The position numbers were made by a program, and so were the translations under genes. This document shows positions 1 through 7,628 of a stretch of 64,000 bases of DNA, in pieces; the first letter of the stretch is position 1; every line of letters starts with the position of its first letter. The notes beneath the pieces are model-generated. The model saw nothing but the letters and a program-made list of their open reading frames with translations, was not told where the DNA came from and did not search any database. The stretch is from positions 41,354 through 105,353 of the forward strand of contig JACWEP010000001.1 of NCBI GenBank assembly GCA_014653375.1. Direction: 5' to 3'. Source of the DNA: Pelagibacterales bacterium SAG-MED48 (GTDB taxonomy: Bacteria > Pseudomonadota > Alphaproteobacteria > Pelagibacterales > Pelagibacteraceae).

Positions 1-1820
1 TCTAATAGATCACTTTTTCTTTTATTTAACCCTTCAATAGTTGCCCCAGAGCTTGCTTTACGTTCTCTGATTTGGATCGATTGCTCTTGTATCTCGTTTA
101 GTTGTGATCTTAATGACTCAATTGTTTGATCAGTTTCTTCTATAACTACATCATTATCAATTTTATCTTTATCTGAAATTCTAAGGTTTTCTGAAATTTG
201 ACCTTTTCTTTCAGCTTGAACTTTTGGCTGATTATCTAATTCTGTTAATTGTGTTGCAAATTTATTTTTTCTTTCTGTTAACTCTGCAACCATCTTTTCT
301 GAGTTTGCTAGTAAGTTTTTCCAACTTTCAATTTCAGTTTCGATAGTTTTAATCCTTTCATTACGCTTAATAGACTCGTTTTTAATAGATTGATTTTTAC
401 TATATGCATCAGCATATTTTTCTTGAAGTAGTTTTATATTTTGTGATTTTTTATTTACACTTAATAGCTCGCCTCTGCTTTTTTCATCTTTTAAATTACT
501 TAAAAAATTATCTAGCTCTATATTACACCTGTCAAGTAGGGTTACAGCTTGATTTATTTCGTTATTATCAATCAATTCCTTCACTCTATCTATAGAGTTT
601 TTAACATTTTTAATTGGTCCTACGCTTATATTTAAGGTTCCTTCAGCAATAGCACTAACGACTTCATCTACTGCTTCTTGTTCTTTTTTAAGTTCTCTCT
701 TCGCGTTCTCTAATTCGTCGTTTGACAACTTTTCAGTTTCAAAATATTTAGAATCTATATCTATTAGATCTGCTTTTTCTTCTTTAAGTCTTTTTTCGTT
801 TGAATTTGCATCAATAATAATTCCTCTCTCTCTAGAGATATCTTCGTCGAGAGTTTGAATTGATCCTTTAATACTCTCAATTTCATCTTGAATTCTAGTA
901 TTTTCTTCATCTAGACTTTGAAGTTCAAGATTAAGTCTCTGAATTCTTGATAAATTCTCAATATTTTTTTCACGCAGAGGTGAAACTTTATCTGTTGCTA
1001 ATTTAATTAAGTTTTCAAGTTCAGATATTTTACTGTTAAAACCCTCAACTTCTCCCTCAGCTTCATTATTAATTTCATTCTCAATTTTAATTTCTTTATC
1101 AATTTCTAATAATTTTAAATAATATAGTCCAGCTTCAATTTTTTTTATTTCTTCAGTAATTAATTTATATTTGGTAGCTTCTTCAGCTTGTTTTTGAAGA
1201 TTTGCTAATTGTTTTTCTTGCTGTCTTCTAAGTTCATCTGCTCTTCTAAGATTATTTTCTGCCGCACCCAACCTAAGTTCAGCCTCGTGTCTTCTAACAT
1301 GTAAACCTGAAATACCGGCAGCTTCTTCTAAAATAGCTCTTCGATCAGTTGGTTTTGCAGTTACTAATGCACCAATACGTCCCTGACTAATCATTGATGG
1401 AGAGTGAGCCCCTGTAGATAGGTCAGCAAAAAACATCTGAGCATCTCTTGCTCTTACTTCTTTATCATTAATATAAAATTTAGAACCTTTATCTTTTTCA
1501 ATTTTTCTTCTAACACTAATTTGATCAAATTCACGATATTGAACTGGTCCTTCATTATTTTTATTATCAACATCAATAGAAACTTCAGCAATATTTTTAG
1601 AGGCCTTGTTTGATGTACCGGAAAAAATTACATCTTCCATCCCAGAGCCTCGCATACTTTTTGCAGATGTTTCTCCCATGACCCATCTCAAAGACTCTAC
1701 AATGTTTGATTTTCCACAACCATTAGGACCTACAATTCCTGTTAGACCTTCTTCGATTAAAAAATTTGTTTTATCAGCAAATGATTTAAATCCATTAAGT
1801 TGGATTTTTTTAAACTCCAT
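1..1820 (-). CDS. smc: Chromosome segregation ATPase SMC (N-terminal part, cut by window edge)
   Basis: The first about 606 residues of an SMC protein, which organises and segregates the chromosome as a dimer with kleisin partners. I read it by translating the minus strand from the ATG at 1820 (MEFKKIQLNGFKSFADK); the gene runs off the left edge. The head has a Walker A motif GPNGCGKSN at residues 31-39 and the QGRIGALVTAKPTDRRAILEE region of the SMC head near residue 150. A long Glu/Lys/Asn-rich coiled coil follows. No recognisable hinge domain appears in the residues visible here. It is the last gene of the dciA-dsbA-smc run, 8 bases after dsbA, an order common in alphaproteobacteria. Identity is secure; total length is unknown. 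Confidence 0.95.
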   Translation of the reverse strand, partial: MEFKKIQLNGFKSFADKTNFLIEEGLTGIVGPNGCGKSNIVESLRWVMGETSAKSMRGSGMEDVIFSGTSNKASKNIAEVSIDVDNKNNEGPVQYREFDQISVRRKIEKDKGSKFYINDKEVRARDAQMFFADLSTGAHSPSMISQGRIGALVTAKPTDRRAILEEAAGISGLHVRRHEAELRLGAAENNLRRADELRRQQEKQLANLQKQAEEATKYKLITEEIKKIEAGLYYLKLLEIDKEIKIENEINNEAEGEVEGFNSKISELENLIKLATDKVSPLREKNIENLSRIQRLNLELQSLDEENTRIQDEIESIKGSIQTLDEDISRERGIIIDANSNEKRLKEEKADLIDIDSKYFETEKLSNDELENAKRELKKEQEAVDEVVSAIAEGTLNISVGPIKNVKNSIDRVKELIDNNEINQAVTLLDRCNIELDNFLSNLKDEKSRGELLSVNKKSQNIKLLQEKYADAYSKNQSIKNESIKRNERIKTIETEIESWKNLLANSEKMVAELTERKNKFATQLTELDNQPKVQAERKGQISENLRISDKDKIDNDVVIEETDQTIESLRSQLNEIQEQSIQIRERKASSGATIEGLNKRKSDLL

Positions 1821-1828
1821 GCACTAAC

Positions 1829-2407
1829 TTATATCAGTTTTTCTAGAGCTTTTTTTAAATTTTTGTAATTGAGAGTTTTTTCGAACTTAGCGTCATTAAT
1901 TATTATCGTAGGGGTAGAATTAACTTTGTAGTTTTTAACACCATCGATTCTGTCATTTAAAACAAAATCCTCAATTTCCTGGTTGTTTAAGCAGGCCTTA
2001 AAATCAATATCAAACCCTTCATTCTTTAAAAATTTTTCAAGGTTCTTATTTGCTTCTTCAGCTGAACTACCTTTGACCCATTTTTGTTGATTTGCATATA
2101 AACTATTTAATATTTTCGAATCACTATCATTTTTACATTGTGAAATTTTTGCAGCATTAAAAGCAGCTATATCTAAAGGAAAGTGTCTAAATTCAATTTT
2201 GGCTAAACCAGTATCTAGGTAATCTTTTTTAAGTTGCGGATATACGTCTTTATGAAAATTTGCACAGTAACTACAGGTTAATGATTCAAAAGCAATAATG
2301 GTTATTTTTGCATCTTCATTGCCTACAACAATTCTTTTCATGTCATCTGCATTTACAATTGTAATTGTGCTAAAAAATATTGTTATAAAAATTAGAATTT
2401 TTTTCAT
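1829..2407 (-). CDS. DsbA-family periplasmic thiol-disulfide oxidoreductase
   Basis: A 192-residue thioredoxin-fold protein. Residues 1-20 form a signal peptide (hydrophobic core, then NA before DDM), so it acts in the periplasm. The redox motif CSYC is at 45-48, and a cis-proline segment VNSTPTIII sits near the C terminus. The DsbA_2-like 'thioredoxin_4' pattern and the spacing suggest oxidation or isomerisation of secreted proteins; the exact substrate is unknown. Two further Cys lie in the helical insert. The start overlaps the end of dciA by 4 bases and the stop is 8 bases before smc, so the three are probably co-transcribed. Confidence 0.9.
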   Translation of the reverse strand: MKKILIFITIFFSTITIVNADDMKRIVVGNEDAKITIIAFESLTCSYCANFHKDVYPQLKKDYLDTGLAKIEFRHFPLDIAAFNAAKISQCKNDSDSKILNSLYANQQKWVKGSSAEEANKNLEKFLKNEGFDIDFKACLNNQEIEDFVLNDRIDGVKNYKVNSTPTIIINDAKFEKTLNYKNLKKALEKLI

Positions 2408-2892
2408 TTTTCTTTAAATACTTTGGTTAATTCAATAAGTGACTTTTTAATTTTATCATTCTTAACATCATTAATTTTACTTTGGTATTTATTAATTGCG
2501 ACATTTTCTTGGCCAGTCTCTTTTTTTTCAAAGATTTTTTGCTCATCATCAAAGCTAATAAATTTCAGCTTTTCTATTACTGAATAACCAAAAAAACTAT
2601 TCATTTTATCTAAAATTTCTTTTTTAGAATATTCCAAATCAACCTCATGCCCTCTTTTTACCATTACCAATAAAGTGCTAACCCCAAACCTGTTAGAGTT
2701 CTTGAATGTCTTTGGATAACAAACTTTAAATAGTTCATCTCCAACAATATATCTCCAGTTATCAAGTGTTTCAGAATAAATATGACCCTTCTTATTAATG
2801 ATTTTTTTTACATTTTTAGGTAAAGTGTCCTTAAAAGATCTTAAACCTTGAATGGTTACATTTCCACGCTTAGTATTATTTTTAAATTGCAT
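2404..2892 (-). CDS. dciA: DUF721 / DciA-like protein
   Basis: The N-terminal about 95 residues match the DUF721 pattern: LRSFKDTLPKNVKKI, then W-R-Y-I-V-G and a CYPKTFK segment. In the DciA family this domain binds the replicative helicase DnaB and helps load it. The C-terminal third is a polar Lys-rich tail. I place the start at 2892 (MQFKNNTKRG). An in-frame ATG at 2904 would run into the divergent mutY gene. The chosen start abuts the mutY start inside a shared CATATG. Position next to mutY, dsbA and smc is the usual alphaproteobacterial neighbourhood. The helicase-loader role is inferred from the family. Confidence 0.75.
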   Translation of the reverse strand: MQFKNNTKRGNVTIQGLRSFKDTLPKNVKKIINKKGHIYSETLDNWRYIVGDELFKVCYPKTFKNSNRFGVSTLLVMVKRGHEVDLEYSKKEILDKMNSFFGYSVIEKLKFISFDDEQKIFEKKETGQENVAINKYQSKINDVKNDKIKKSLIELTKVFKEK

Positions 2893-3876
2893 ATGAAAGA
2901 TCAAATAATAACAAATAAAATTCTTAATTGGTATGATATTAATAAAAGATCATTGCCTTGGCGAAAAAAAAACTCTTCAAAAAAAAGGCAATATTACACT
3001 TTAGTCAGTGAATTTATGCTTCAACAAACTCAAGTTGTAACAGTGATACCTTATTTCAGTCGGTTTATTAAAAATATTCCAGATCTAGAAACTTTAGCTA
3101 GTTTTGAAAATCAAAAACTTATTAAGCTTTGGGAGGGTCTTGGTTATTATTCAAGAGTTAGAAATTTAAAAAAAACTGCTCAAGTCATTATTAAAGATTT
3201 TAATAAAAAACTGCCTGATAATTTTTTAGATTTAAAATCATTACCAGGTATTGGAGACTATACTGCAAGCGCAATATCAGCTATTGCATTTAATAAACCT
3301 TTTATTCCATTAGATGGCAATGTTGAAAGAGTTTTGAAAAGATATCTATACTTAAAGAAAGAAAACCAAATACAAAAAGATAATTTAATCAAAAGTAAAA
3401 AGGTTTTAGGAACCTCAAGTAGATCAAGTGATTATGCTCAGGCACTAATGGAATTAGGTGCACTAATCTGTAGACCTAACAATCCTCTTTGTGAAAAATG
3501 CCCAATCTCAAAAAACTGTAAATCCTTTGCTAAGCAAGATTTTATTTTAAATAAAATTAAAAAGATTAACAAAGATAAATACTTTTTACTCAAAGTTTAT
3601 AAAAAAAATGATAAATATTTATTAGTCAAAAATAAAAATTTTAATTTTTTAAAAAATTTTAACATTTTTCCAATGCAGGAATTAATTAGACCTAAAAACT
3701 TTAACCAAAATTTAAATTTTAAAATGTCTAATATGAATATGAATATTGAGATTAAAAATGATAAGATCACTAAACCAATTCCGTTTTCTTATTGGATTAA
3801 TCCTAAAAAAATAAAAAACTATACTTTACCAACTTTTACGAAAAAAATTGTTAAATATTTAGAAAATCATAAATGA
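2893..3876 (+). CDS. mutY: Adenine DNA glycosylase MutY
   Basis: Removes adenine mispaired with 8-oxoguanine. From the ATG at 2893 the protein has 327 residues, with catalytic Glu40 (SEFMLQQTQV), a helix-hairpin-helix LPGIGDYTASA at 117-127 and catalytic Asp141 (LDGNVERV). The [4Fe-4S] ligands are C193, C200, C203 and C209. These positions sit 1 to 3 residues from those of E. coli MutY, which supports this start over an upstream in-frame ATG at 2848 that would overlap dciA by 45 bases. The C-terminal NUDIX-like domain that reads 8-oxoG is short and Lys/Asn-rich. The stop overlaps the next gene in ATGA, so they are translationally coupled. Confidence 0.95.
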   Translation: MKDQIITNKILNWYDINKRSLPWRKKNSSKKRQYYTLVSEFMLQQTQVVTVIPYFSRFIKNIPDLETLASFENQKLIKLWEGLGYYSRVRNLKKTAQVIIKDFNKKLPDNFLDLKSLPGIGDYTASAISAIAFNKPFIPLDGNVERVLKRYLYLKKENQIQKDNLIKSKKVLGTSSRSSDYAQALMELGALICRPNNPLCEKCPISKNCKSFAKQDFILNKIKKINKDKYFLLKVYKKNDKYLLVKNKNFNFLKNFNIFPMQELIRPKNFNQNLNFKMSNMNMNIEIKNDKITKPIPFSYWINPKKIKNYTLPTFTKKIVKYLENHK

Positions 3877-5024
3877 AAAAAATTGCAATAATAGGAGCTG
3901 GCATTTCAGGTTTATTCATTGCAAACTTGTTTAAAGAAAATCTTGATTACCAGGTAACTATTTATGAAAAAAATACTTCAATCAATCTAGATGAAGGATA
4001 TGGAATACAGCTATCAACAAACAGCATCAGACTTCTTAATAGAATTGGATTTAATACTTTAGATAACAAAGATAGATTTAACCCTGAAAAAATCGATTTT
4101 TATGAAATTAATTATGAAAAAAAAATATGTGATCTATATATTTCAGATTTTAATTCTGAAAATTGTAAATACACAACGTTAAAAAGATCTAAATTAGTTG
4201 AATTTTTAAAAGATAAATTGGAGGACAACATAATTAAGTATGATCATAATATTGAAAAAATTGAAAAAAATAATAATCAAATAATTTTAACTTTTAATGA
4301 AAGTATTAAGGTAGTTTGTGATCATTTGATTATTTCTGATGGTGTTTTTTCTAAAGGTAAATCTTTAATTTCTAACAATTTAACAAAACCTACTTACAAC
4401 GACTCGATTGCAATTAGAGGTAATATTTCAAGAAAAAACCTTAATAATTTAAATGAAAAAAATATTTCTTTATTTATGGGGAACAATTTTCATTACGTAA
4501 TTTATCCAGTAAATAACGATAATGAAGCTTTTAATTTTATTGGAGTTTTAAAATATAAATTAACAATAAATGAGCTTGATAATTATGGTCTTTTTAAAGA
4601 GGAAGGTTTCATTCAGAGTGTTAAAGACAAATTACAAAATAAAATATCAGCAAATATTTTAGATAATCTTAATAATATTAAATGTTTTCCAGTTTTTGTT
4701 AGCAAAGGCTACCTTAAACCAGGTAATAATATCTTTTTAATTGGAGATGCTTTTTTTGCTTTCCCACCTTCATTTGCTCAAGGAGCTTCTCAATCTATCG
4801 AAAGTGGTTCAGAGTTATTTGATAGTATTATAAATAATAAAAATAATTTTTATGAAAATAGAGCTTCAAAAGTAAAAATGATTAATAATAGATCAAAACT
4901 AAATCAATTTGCTTTTCACGTATCTAACCCGATCATAGTTTTTTTTAGAAATTTCAGTTTAAAGATTCTAACAAAGAATAAGAAATTCTTAGAAAATTAT
5001 TTGGGTAAAATTTATAAGAATTAA
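3873..5024 (+). CDS. FAD-dependent monooxygenase (UbiH/salicylate-hydroxylase-like fold)
   Basis: A 383-residue flavoprotein of the aromatic-ring hydroxylase fold. The Rossmann motif GAGISG is at residues 8-13. The second FAD motif, GDAFFAFPPSFAQGAS, lies near residue 291, where family members have the GD...P motif contacting FAD. No signal peptide or membrane anchor is seen. Relatives act in ubiquinone synthesis or on aromatic acids; nothing here fixes the substrate. It overlaps mutY by 4 bases and ends in an interlocked TTAA stop shared with the convergent ccrM. Confidence 0.8.
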   Translation: MKKIAIIGAGISGLFIANLFKENLDYQVTIYEKNTSINLDEGYGIQLSTNSIRLLNRIGFNTLDNKDRFNPEKIDFYEINYEKKICDLYISDFNSENCKYTTLKRSKLVEFLKDKLEDNIIKYDHNIEKIEKNNNQIILTFNESIKVVCDHLIISDGVFSKGKSLISNNLTKPTYNDSIAIRGNISRKNLNNLNEKNISLFMGNNFHYVIYPVNNDNEAFNFIGVLKYKLTINELDNYGLFKEEGFIQSVKDKLQNKISANILDNLNNIKCFPVFVSKGYLKPGNNIFLIGDAFFAFPPSFAQGASQSIESGSELFDSIINNKNNFYENRASKVKMINNRSKLNQFAFHVSNPIIVFFRNFSLKILTKNKKFLENYLGKIYKN

Positions 5025-6091
5025 TTTTTGGAAATTAATCTTTGCCTTAGATAATCTATTGGAAATATTCTTCCATTAATATCACAATGCCAATAAGTCC
5101 AGCCATTACAGCTTTCAGCTCCTAAAATTGTTGCTGCAACTTTATGAATAGATCCTTCAGTTTGTTCATGTTTAATACTTCCATCAGCCATAATTCTTGC
5201 TGTAATTTTTTTCTTATTATCAAAAATATTTGTACCAGGCTTAATTATGCCAAGCTCTACAAGTGAGCCAAAAGGTATTCTTGGTTTAGATCTATTATTT
5301 TTTAAAGTATCTAAGAAATTATCTTCAATAGGTTTTGTATTTTTTAATCTTTGTTCAGCTGCTTTAAAATAATTCTTTTCTTTTTCTATACCATAATAAT
5401 TCCGACCTAATTTTTTAGCTACAGTGGCTGTTGTTCCTGATCCTAAAAATGGATCTAAAATCATGTCATTTTTATTGGATGATGCTAATAAAACCCTATG
5501 TAGCAGAGATTCTGGTTTTTGGGTCGAATGTATTTTTTTGCCATTTTTTTTAAGTCTTTCTGGGCCACTACAGATTGGTAAATTCCAGTTAGATCTCATT
5601 TGCAGGTCATCATTTAAACATTTTAATGATTGATAATTAAAAGTATATTTTGATTTTTCACTCTTTGATGCCCAGATCAATGTTTCATGAGCATTGGTAA
5701 ATCGTGTTCCTCTAAAATTAGGCATTGGATTATTTTTATTCCATATCACATCATTTAAAATCCAGAATCCTAAATTTTGAATGGCAGTACCCACTCTAAA
5801 AATATTGTGATAACTACCTATGACCCAGATGGCTCCATCTTTTTTTAAAACTCTTTTGCATTCAGCTAACCATGCGTATGTAAACTCGTCATATTTTTTA
5901 AAATTTTCAAATTGATCCCATTTATCATTTACAGCACTGACTTTAGATCTGTCTGGTCTAGTAAGCTCACCTTTTAACTGCAAATTGTATGGGGGGTCTG
6001 CAAAAACTAAATCAAAAGTTTCACTTGGAATTTTTTTTAATTCCTCGAGACTGTCTCCGTTAATAATTTTATTTTTAAAATCAGCTTTCAT
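5021..6091 (-). CDS. ccrM: CcrM-type adenine-N6 DNA methyltransferase (GANTC)
   Basis: A beta-class N6-adenine methyltransferase that, in alphaproteobacteria, methylates GANTC and helps time the cell cycle. From the start at 6091 (MKADFKNKIINGDS) the catalytic DPPY is at residues 32-35. The SAM-binding motif DPFLGSG follows later, an order typical of the beta class. The C-terminal about 80 residues match the CcrM-specific extension (SLVELGIIKPG, then ARIMADGSIKH and CNGWTYWHC). An ATG at 6115 is in frame, but it lies in the spacer of the likely promoter, so 6091 is preferred and gives an almost leaderless transcript. Methylation specificity is inferred from the family. Confidence 0.92.
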   Translation of the reverse strand: MKADFKNKIINGDSLEELKKIPSETFDLVFADPPYNLQLKGELTRPDRSKVSAVNDKWDQFENFKKYDEFTYAWLAECKRVLKKDGAIWVIGSYHNIFRVGTAIQNLGFWILNDVIWNKNNPMPNFRGTRFTNAHETLIWASKSEKSKYTFNYQSLKCLNDDLQMRSNWNLPICSGPERLKKNGKKIHSTQKPESLLHRVLLASSNKNDMILDPFLGSGTTATVAKKLGRNYYGIEKEKNYFKAAEQRLKNTKPIEDNFLDTLKNNRSKPRIPFGSLVELGIIKPGTNIFDNKKKITARIMADGSIKHEQTEGSIHKVAATILGAESCNGWTYWHCDINGRIFPIDYLRQRLISKN

Positions 6092-6103
6092 TTGTATGAA
6101 GTA

Positions 6104-6132
6104 ATTAGACTCCAATTGGATTCTTGGGTCAA
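6104..6132 (-). promoter_or_regulatory. Likely ccrM promoter
   Basis: Read on the minus strand, TTGACC (6132-6127) is a near-consensus -35, followed by a 17-base spacer and TCTAAT (6109-6104) as -10. Transcription would start about 7 bases further on, leaving a leader of only about five bases before the ATG at 6091. Two GANTC sites fall in the spacer and over the edge of the -10. Predicted by eye only. Confidence 0.6.
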
Positions 6133-6156
6133 CCTGAGATTGAATTAACTGGATTC
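6108..6156. promoter_or_regulatory. Cluster of three GANTC methylation sites upstream of ccrM
   Basis: GACTC at 6108-6112, GATTC at 6119-6123 and GATTC at 6152-6156. At this base composition GANTC is expected roughly once per several hundred bases, so three in 49 bases is a local excess. In Caulobacter the ccrM promoter carries GANTC sites and responds to their methylation, so autoregulation is a reasonable inference. Confidence 0.65.
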
Positions 6157-6183
6157 GATTTGTGCTAATTTAAAAGTAGGTAA

Positions 6184-6756
6184 CTAGATATTGTGTGTCT
6201 TAAATTTTGATATAGGAGAGAAGGTTTTTCTATGATGTTTATTAATACCAAGTTTTTTAATAGCTTTTAAATGTTGCTTTGTTCCATATCCAAAATTTTG
6301 ATCCCAACCATATCCTTTATTTTTCTTAGCCAATGTAGTTATGAATTTATCTCTAGCAACTTTAGCAACAATTGATGCTGCAGAGATAGAAGCTATTTTT
6401 TGATCACCTTTAATTATTGCTTTTAAATCATAATTTTTTAAATCAGGAATTTTATTTCCATCAATTAAAACATGCGATGGTTTTTTTTTAAGTTTTTTGA
6501 TAGCTCTTTTCATTGCAAGTAAGCTTGCTTGCAAGATATTGATCTTATCTATTTCTTTGACTGATGCTTTGCCAACCGACCAAGTAGAATTTTTTTGTAT
6601 ATAATTTGATAATAATTCTCTTTTATTTTTACTGATAGTTTTAGAGTCTTTTAATAATTTTTTATTGATATTTTTATTTAAAATTACTGCTGCTGCATAA
6701 ACCGGTCCTATTAGACTTCCTCTTCCGACCTCGTCGACACCAGCTGTAATTTTCAT
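6184..6756 (-). CDS. rnhB: Ribonuclease HII
   Basis: Cleaves RNA in RNA-DNA hybrids and at single misincorporated ribonucleotides. The 190 residues start with AGVDEVGRGSLIGP, whose DE (8-9) supplies two metal ligands. The family motifs VLIDGNKIP and AASIVAKVARDKF supply the remaining acidic residues. The C terminus (YGTKQHLKAIKKLG, then HHRKTFSP) is also typical. It follows the 44-residue membrane-protein gene without a gap and precedes ccrM by 92 bases. Confidence 0.96.
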   Translation of the reverse strand: MKITAGVDEVGRGSLIGPVYAAAVILNKNINKKLLKDSKTISKNKRELLSNYIQKNSTWSVGKASVKEIDKINILQASLLAMKRAIKKLKKKPSHVLIDGNKIPDLKNYDLKAIIKGDQKIASISAASIVAKVARDKFITTLAKKNKGYGWDQNFGYGTKQHLKAIKKLGINKHHRKTFSPISKFKTHNI

Positions 6757-6891
6757 TTAAATCATTATGAAGTGATAAATTAATAGTCCAACCAACACTC
6801 CTTTTATAAAAGAAACCCATATTAGACCATAATTAGAAATTTTAAGTTTTTTCCCCCACCAAGAAATATATCTTTTATGCAATTCAATCAT
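6757..6891 (-). CDS. Small membrane protein, 44 residues, function unknown
   Basis: Reading the minus strand from the ATG at 6891 gives 44 codons ending in TAA at 6757. The N terminus is basic and aromatic (MIELHKRYISWWGKKLK) and is followed by one hydrophobic segment (about residues 22-43, containing WVSFIKGVLVGLLIYHF). It fills the space between the uracil-DNA glycosylase (6 bases upstream) and rnhB (immediately downstream) with the same orientation, as expected for a real gene in a genome with almost no spacers. I do not recognise the family. Confidence 0.6.
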   Translation of the reverse strand: MIELHKRYISWWGKKLKISNYGLIWVSFIKGVLVGLLIYHFIMI

Positions 6892-6897
6892 ATCAAT

Positions 6898-7617
6898 TTA
6901 AATGACAATCTTCATTTCGGTAATTTTCTTTTTAATCTTTTTTAAATCTTCCCATGAATATTTCTTATTTTCTGGAAATCTAATTAGGTAAGATGGATTA
7001 AACGATATCATCACAGGATAAGTTTTATTTTTTAATATTGTTTCTTGCCATTTTCCTCTTTCAGACGATATTTTACTATTAATACCTGTTACAGCTTCCA
7101 TTGCCGAACTACCCATTAAAATAATAATTTTTGGATTAATGATTGAGATATGTTCTTTTAAGAAAACCGAGTATCTTTTTATTTCTTGAGATGTAGGCTT
7201 TCTATCTTCAGGAGGCCTAAAGTTTATTGCATAACTGCAATAAATATTTTGTCTTTTAATTTCTATTGCTAGTAGCATTTTATTTAATAATTCTCCAACC
7301 TCTCCTTTAAATGTTTTGCTGGATTTATCCTCTTCAATGCCTGGAGCTTCACCAATTAACATAATTGGACTATTTATATTCCCATCACCAAGAACAAGAT
7401 TTTGAGAATTATTTTTTAAATTACAATTTTCGATTGAATTTATTTGTTGTTTTAATTTCTCTAATAATTCCAATTTATCATTTTGATTATTGTTATGATT
7501 ATTTTCAACAATATTAAATCTATTTATGGGCTTATCTTTAAATATAAAGTTTGGCTCTATTGTATTTATTAATTCCTCGTCGAATTTGCCTTTTTGATTT
7601 ATCGCTTTTTTAGTCAT
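6898..7617 (-). CDS. Uracil-DNA glycosylase, family-4-like, without iron-sulfur cysteines
   Basis: A 239-residue protein whose C-terminal about 170 residues follow the family-4 UDG pattern: LGDGN, the uracil-binding loop GEAPGIEED (89-97), the N-x-R-P-P-E-D segment, and NPSYLIR (207-213). It would remove uracil from DNA to start base excision repair. Of the four family-4 cluster cysteines only one position remains Cys (C65). The others read I62, F133 and Y149, so a [4Fe-4S] cluster is unlikely. The HPSYLLR motif has Asn instead of His. The first about 50 residues are a low-complexity Asn-rich extension. The start is 11 bases from the divergent TPR gene. Confidence 0.82.
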   Translation of the reverse strand: MTKKAINQKGKFDEELINTIEPNFIFKDKPINRFNIVENNHNNNQNDKLELLEKLKQQINSIENCNLKNNSQNLVLGDGNINSPIMLIGEAPGIEEDKSSKTFKGEVGELLNKMLLAIEIKRQNIYCSYAINFRPPEDRKPTSQEIKRYSVFLKEHISIINPKIIILMGSSAMEAVTGINSKISSERGKWQETILKNKTYPVMISFNPSYLIRFPENKKYSWEDLKKIKKKITEMKIVI

Positions 7618-7628
7618 AGAATGATCAA

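Noticed and set aside
1606..1827. Plus-strand open frame of 73 codons
   Set aside because: It is antisense to the highly conserved SMC head and shows no signature of its own.
2848..2892. Upstream ATG for mutY at 2848
   Set aside because: It overlaps dciA. The start at 2893 puts catalytic Glu40, Asp141 and the Cys ligands 1 to 3 residues from the E. coli numbering.
6092..6115. Upstream ATG for ccrM at 6115
   Set aside because: It lies inside the spacer of the predicted promoter, and the shorter start matches the CcrM N terminus.
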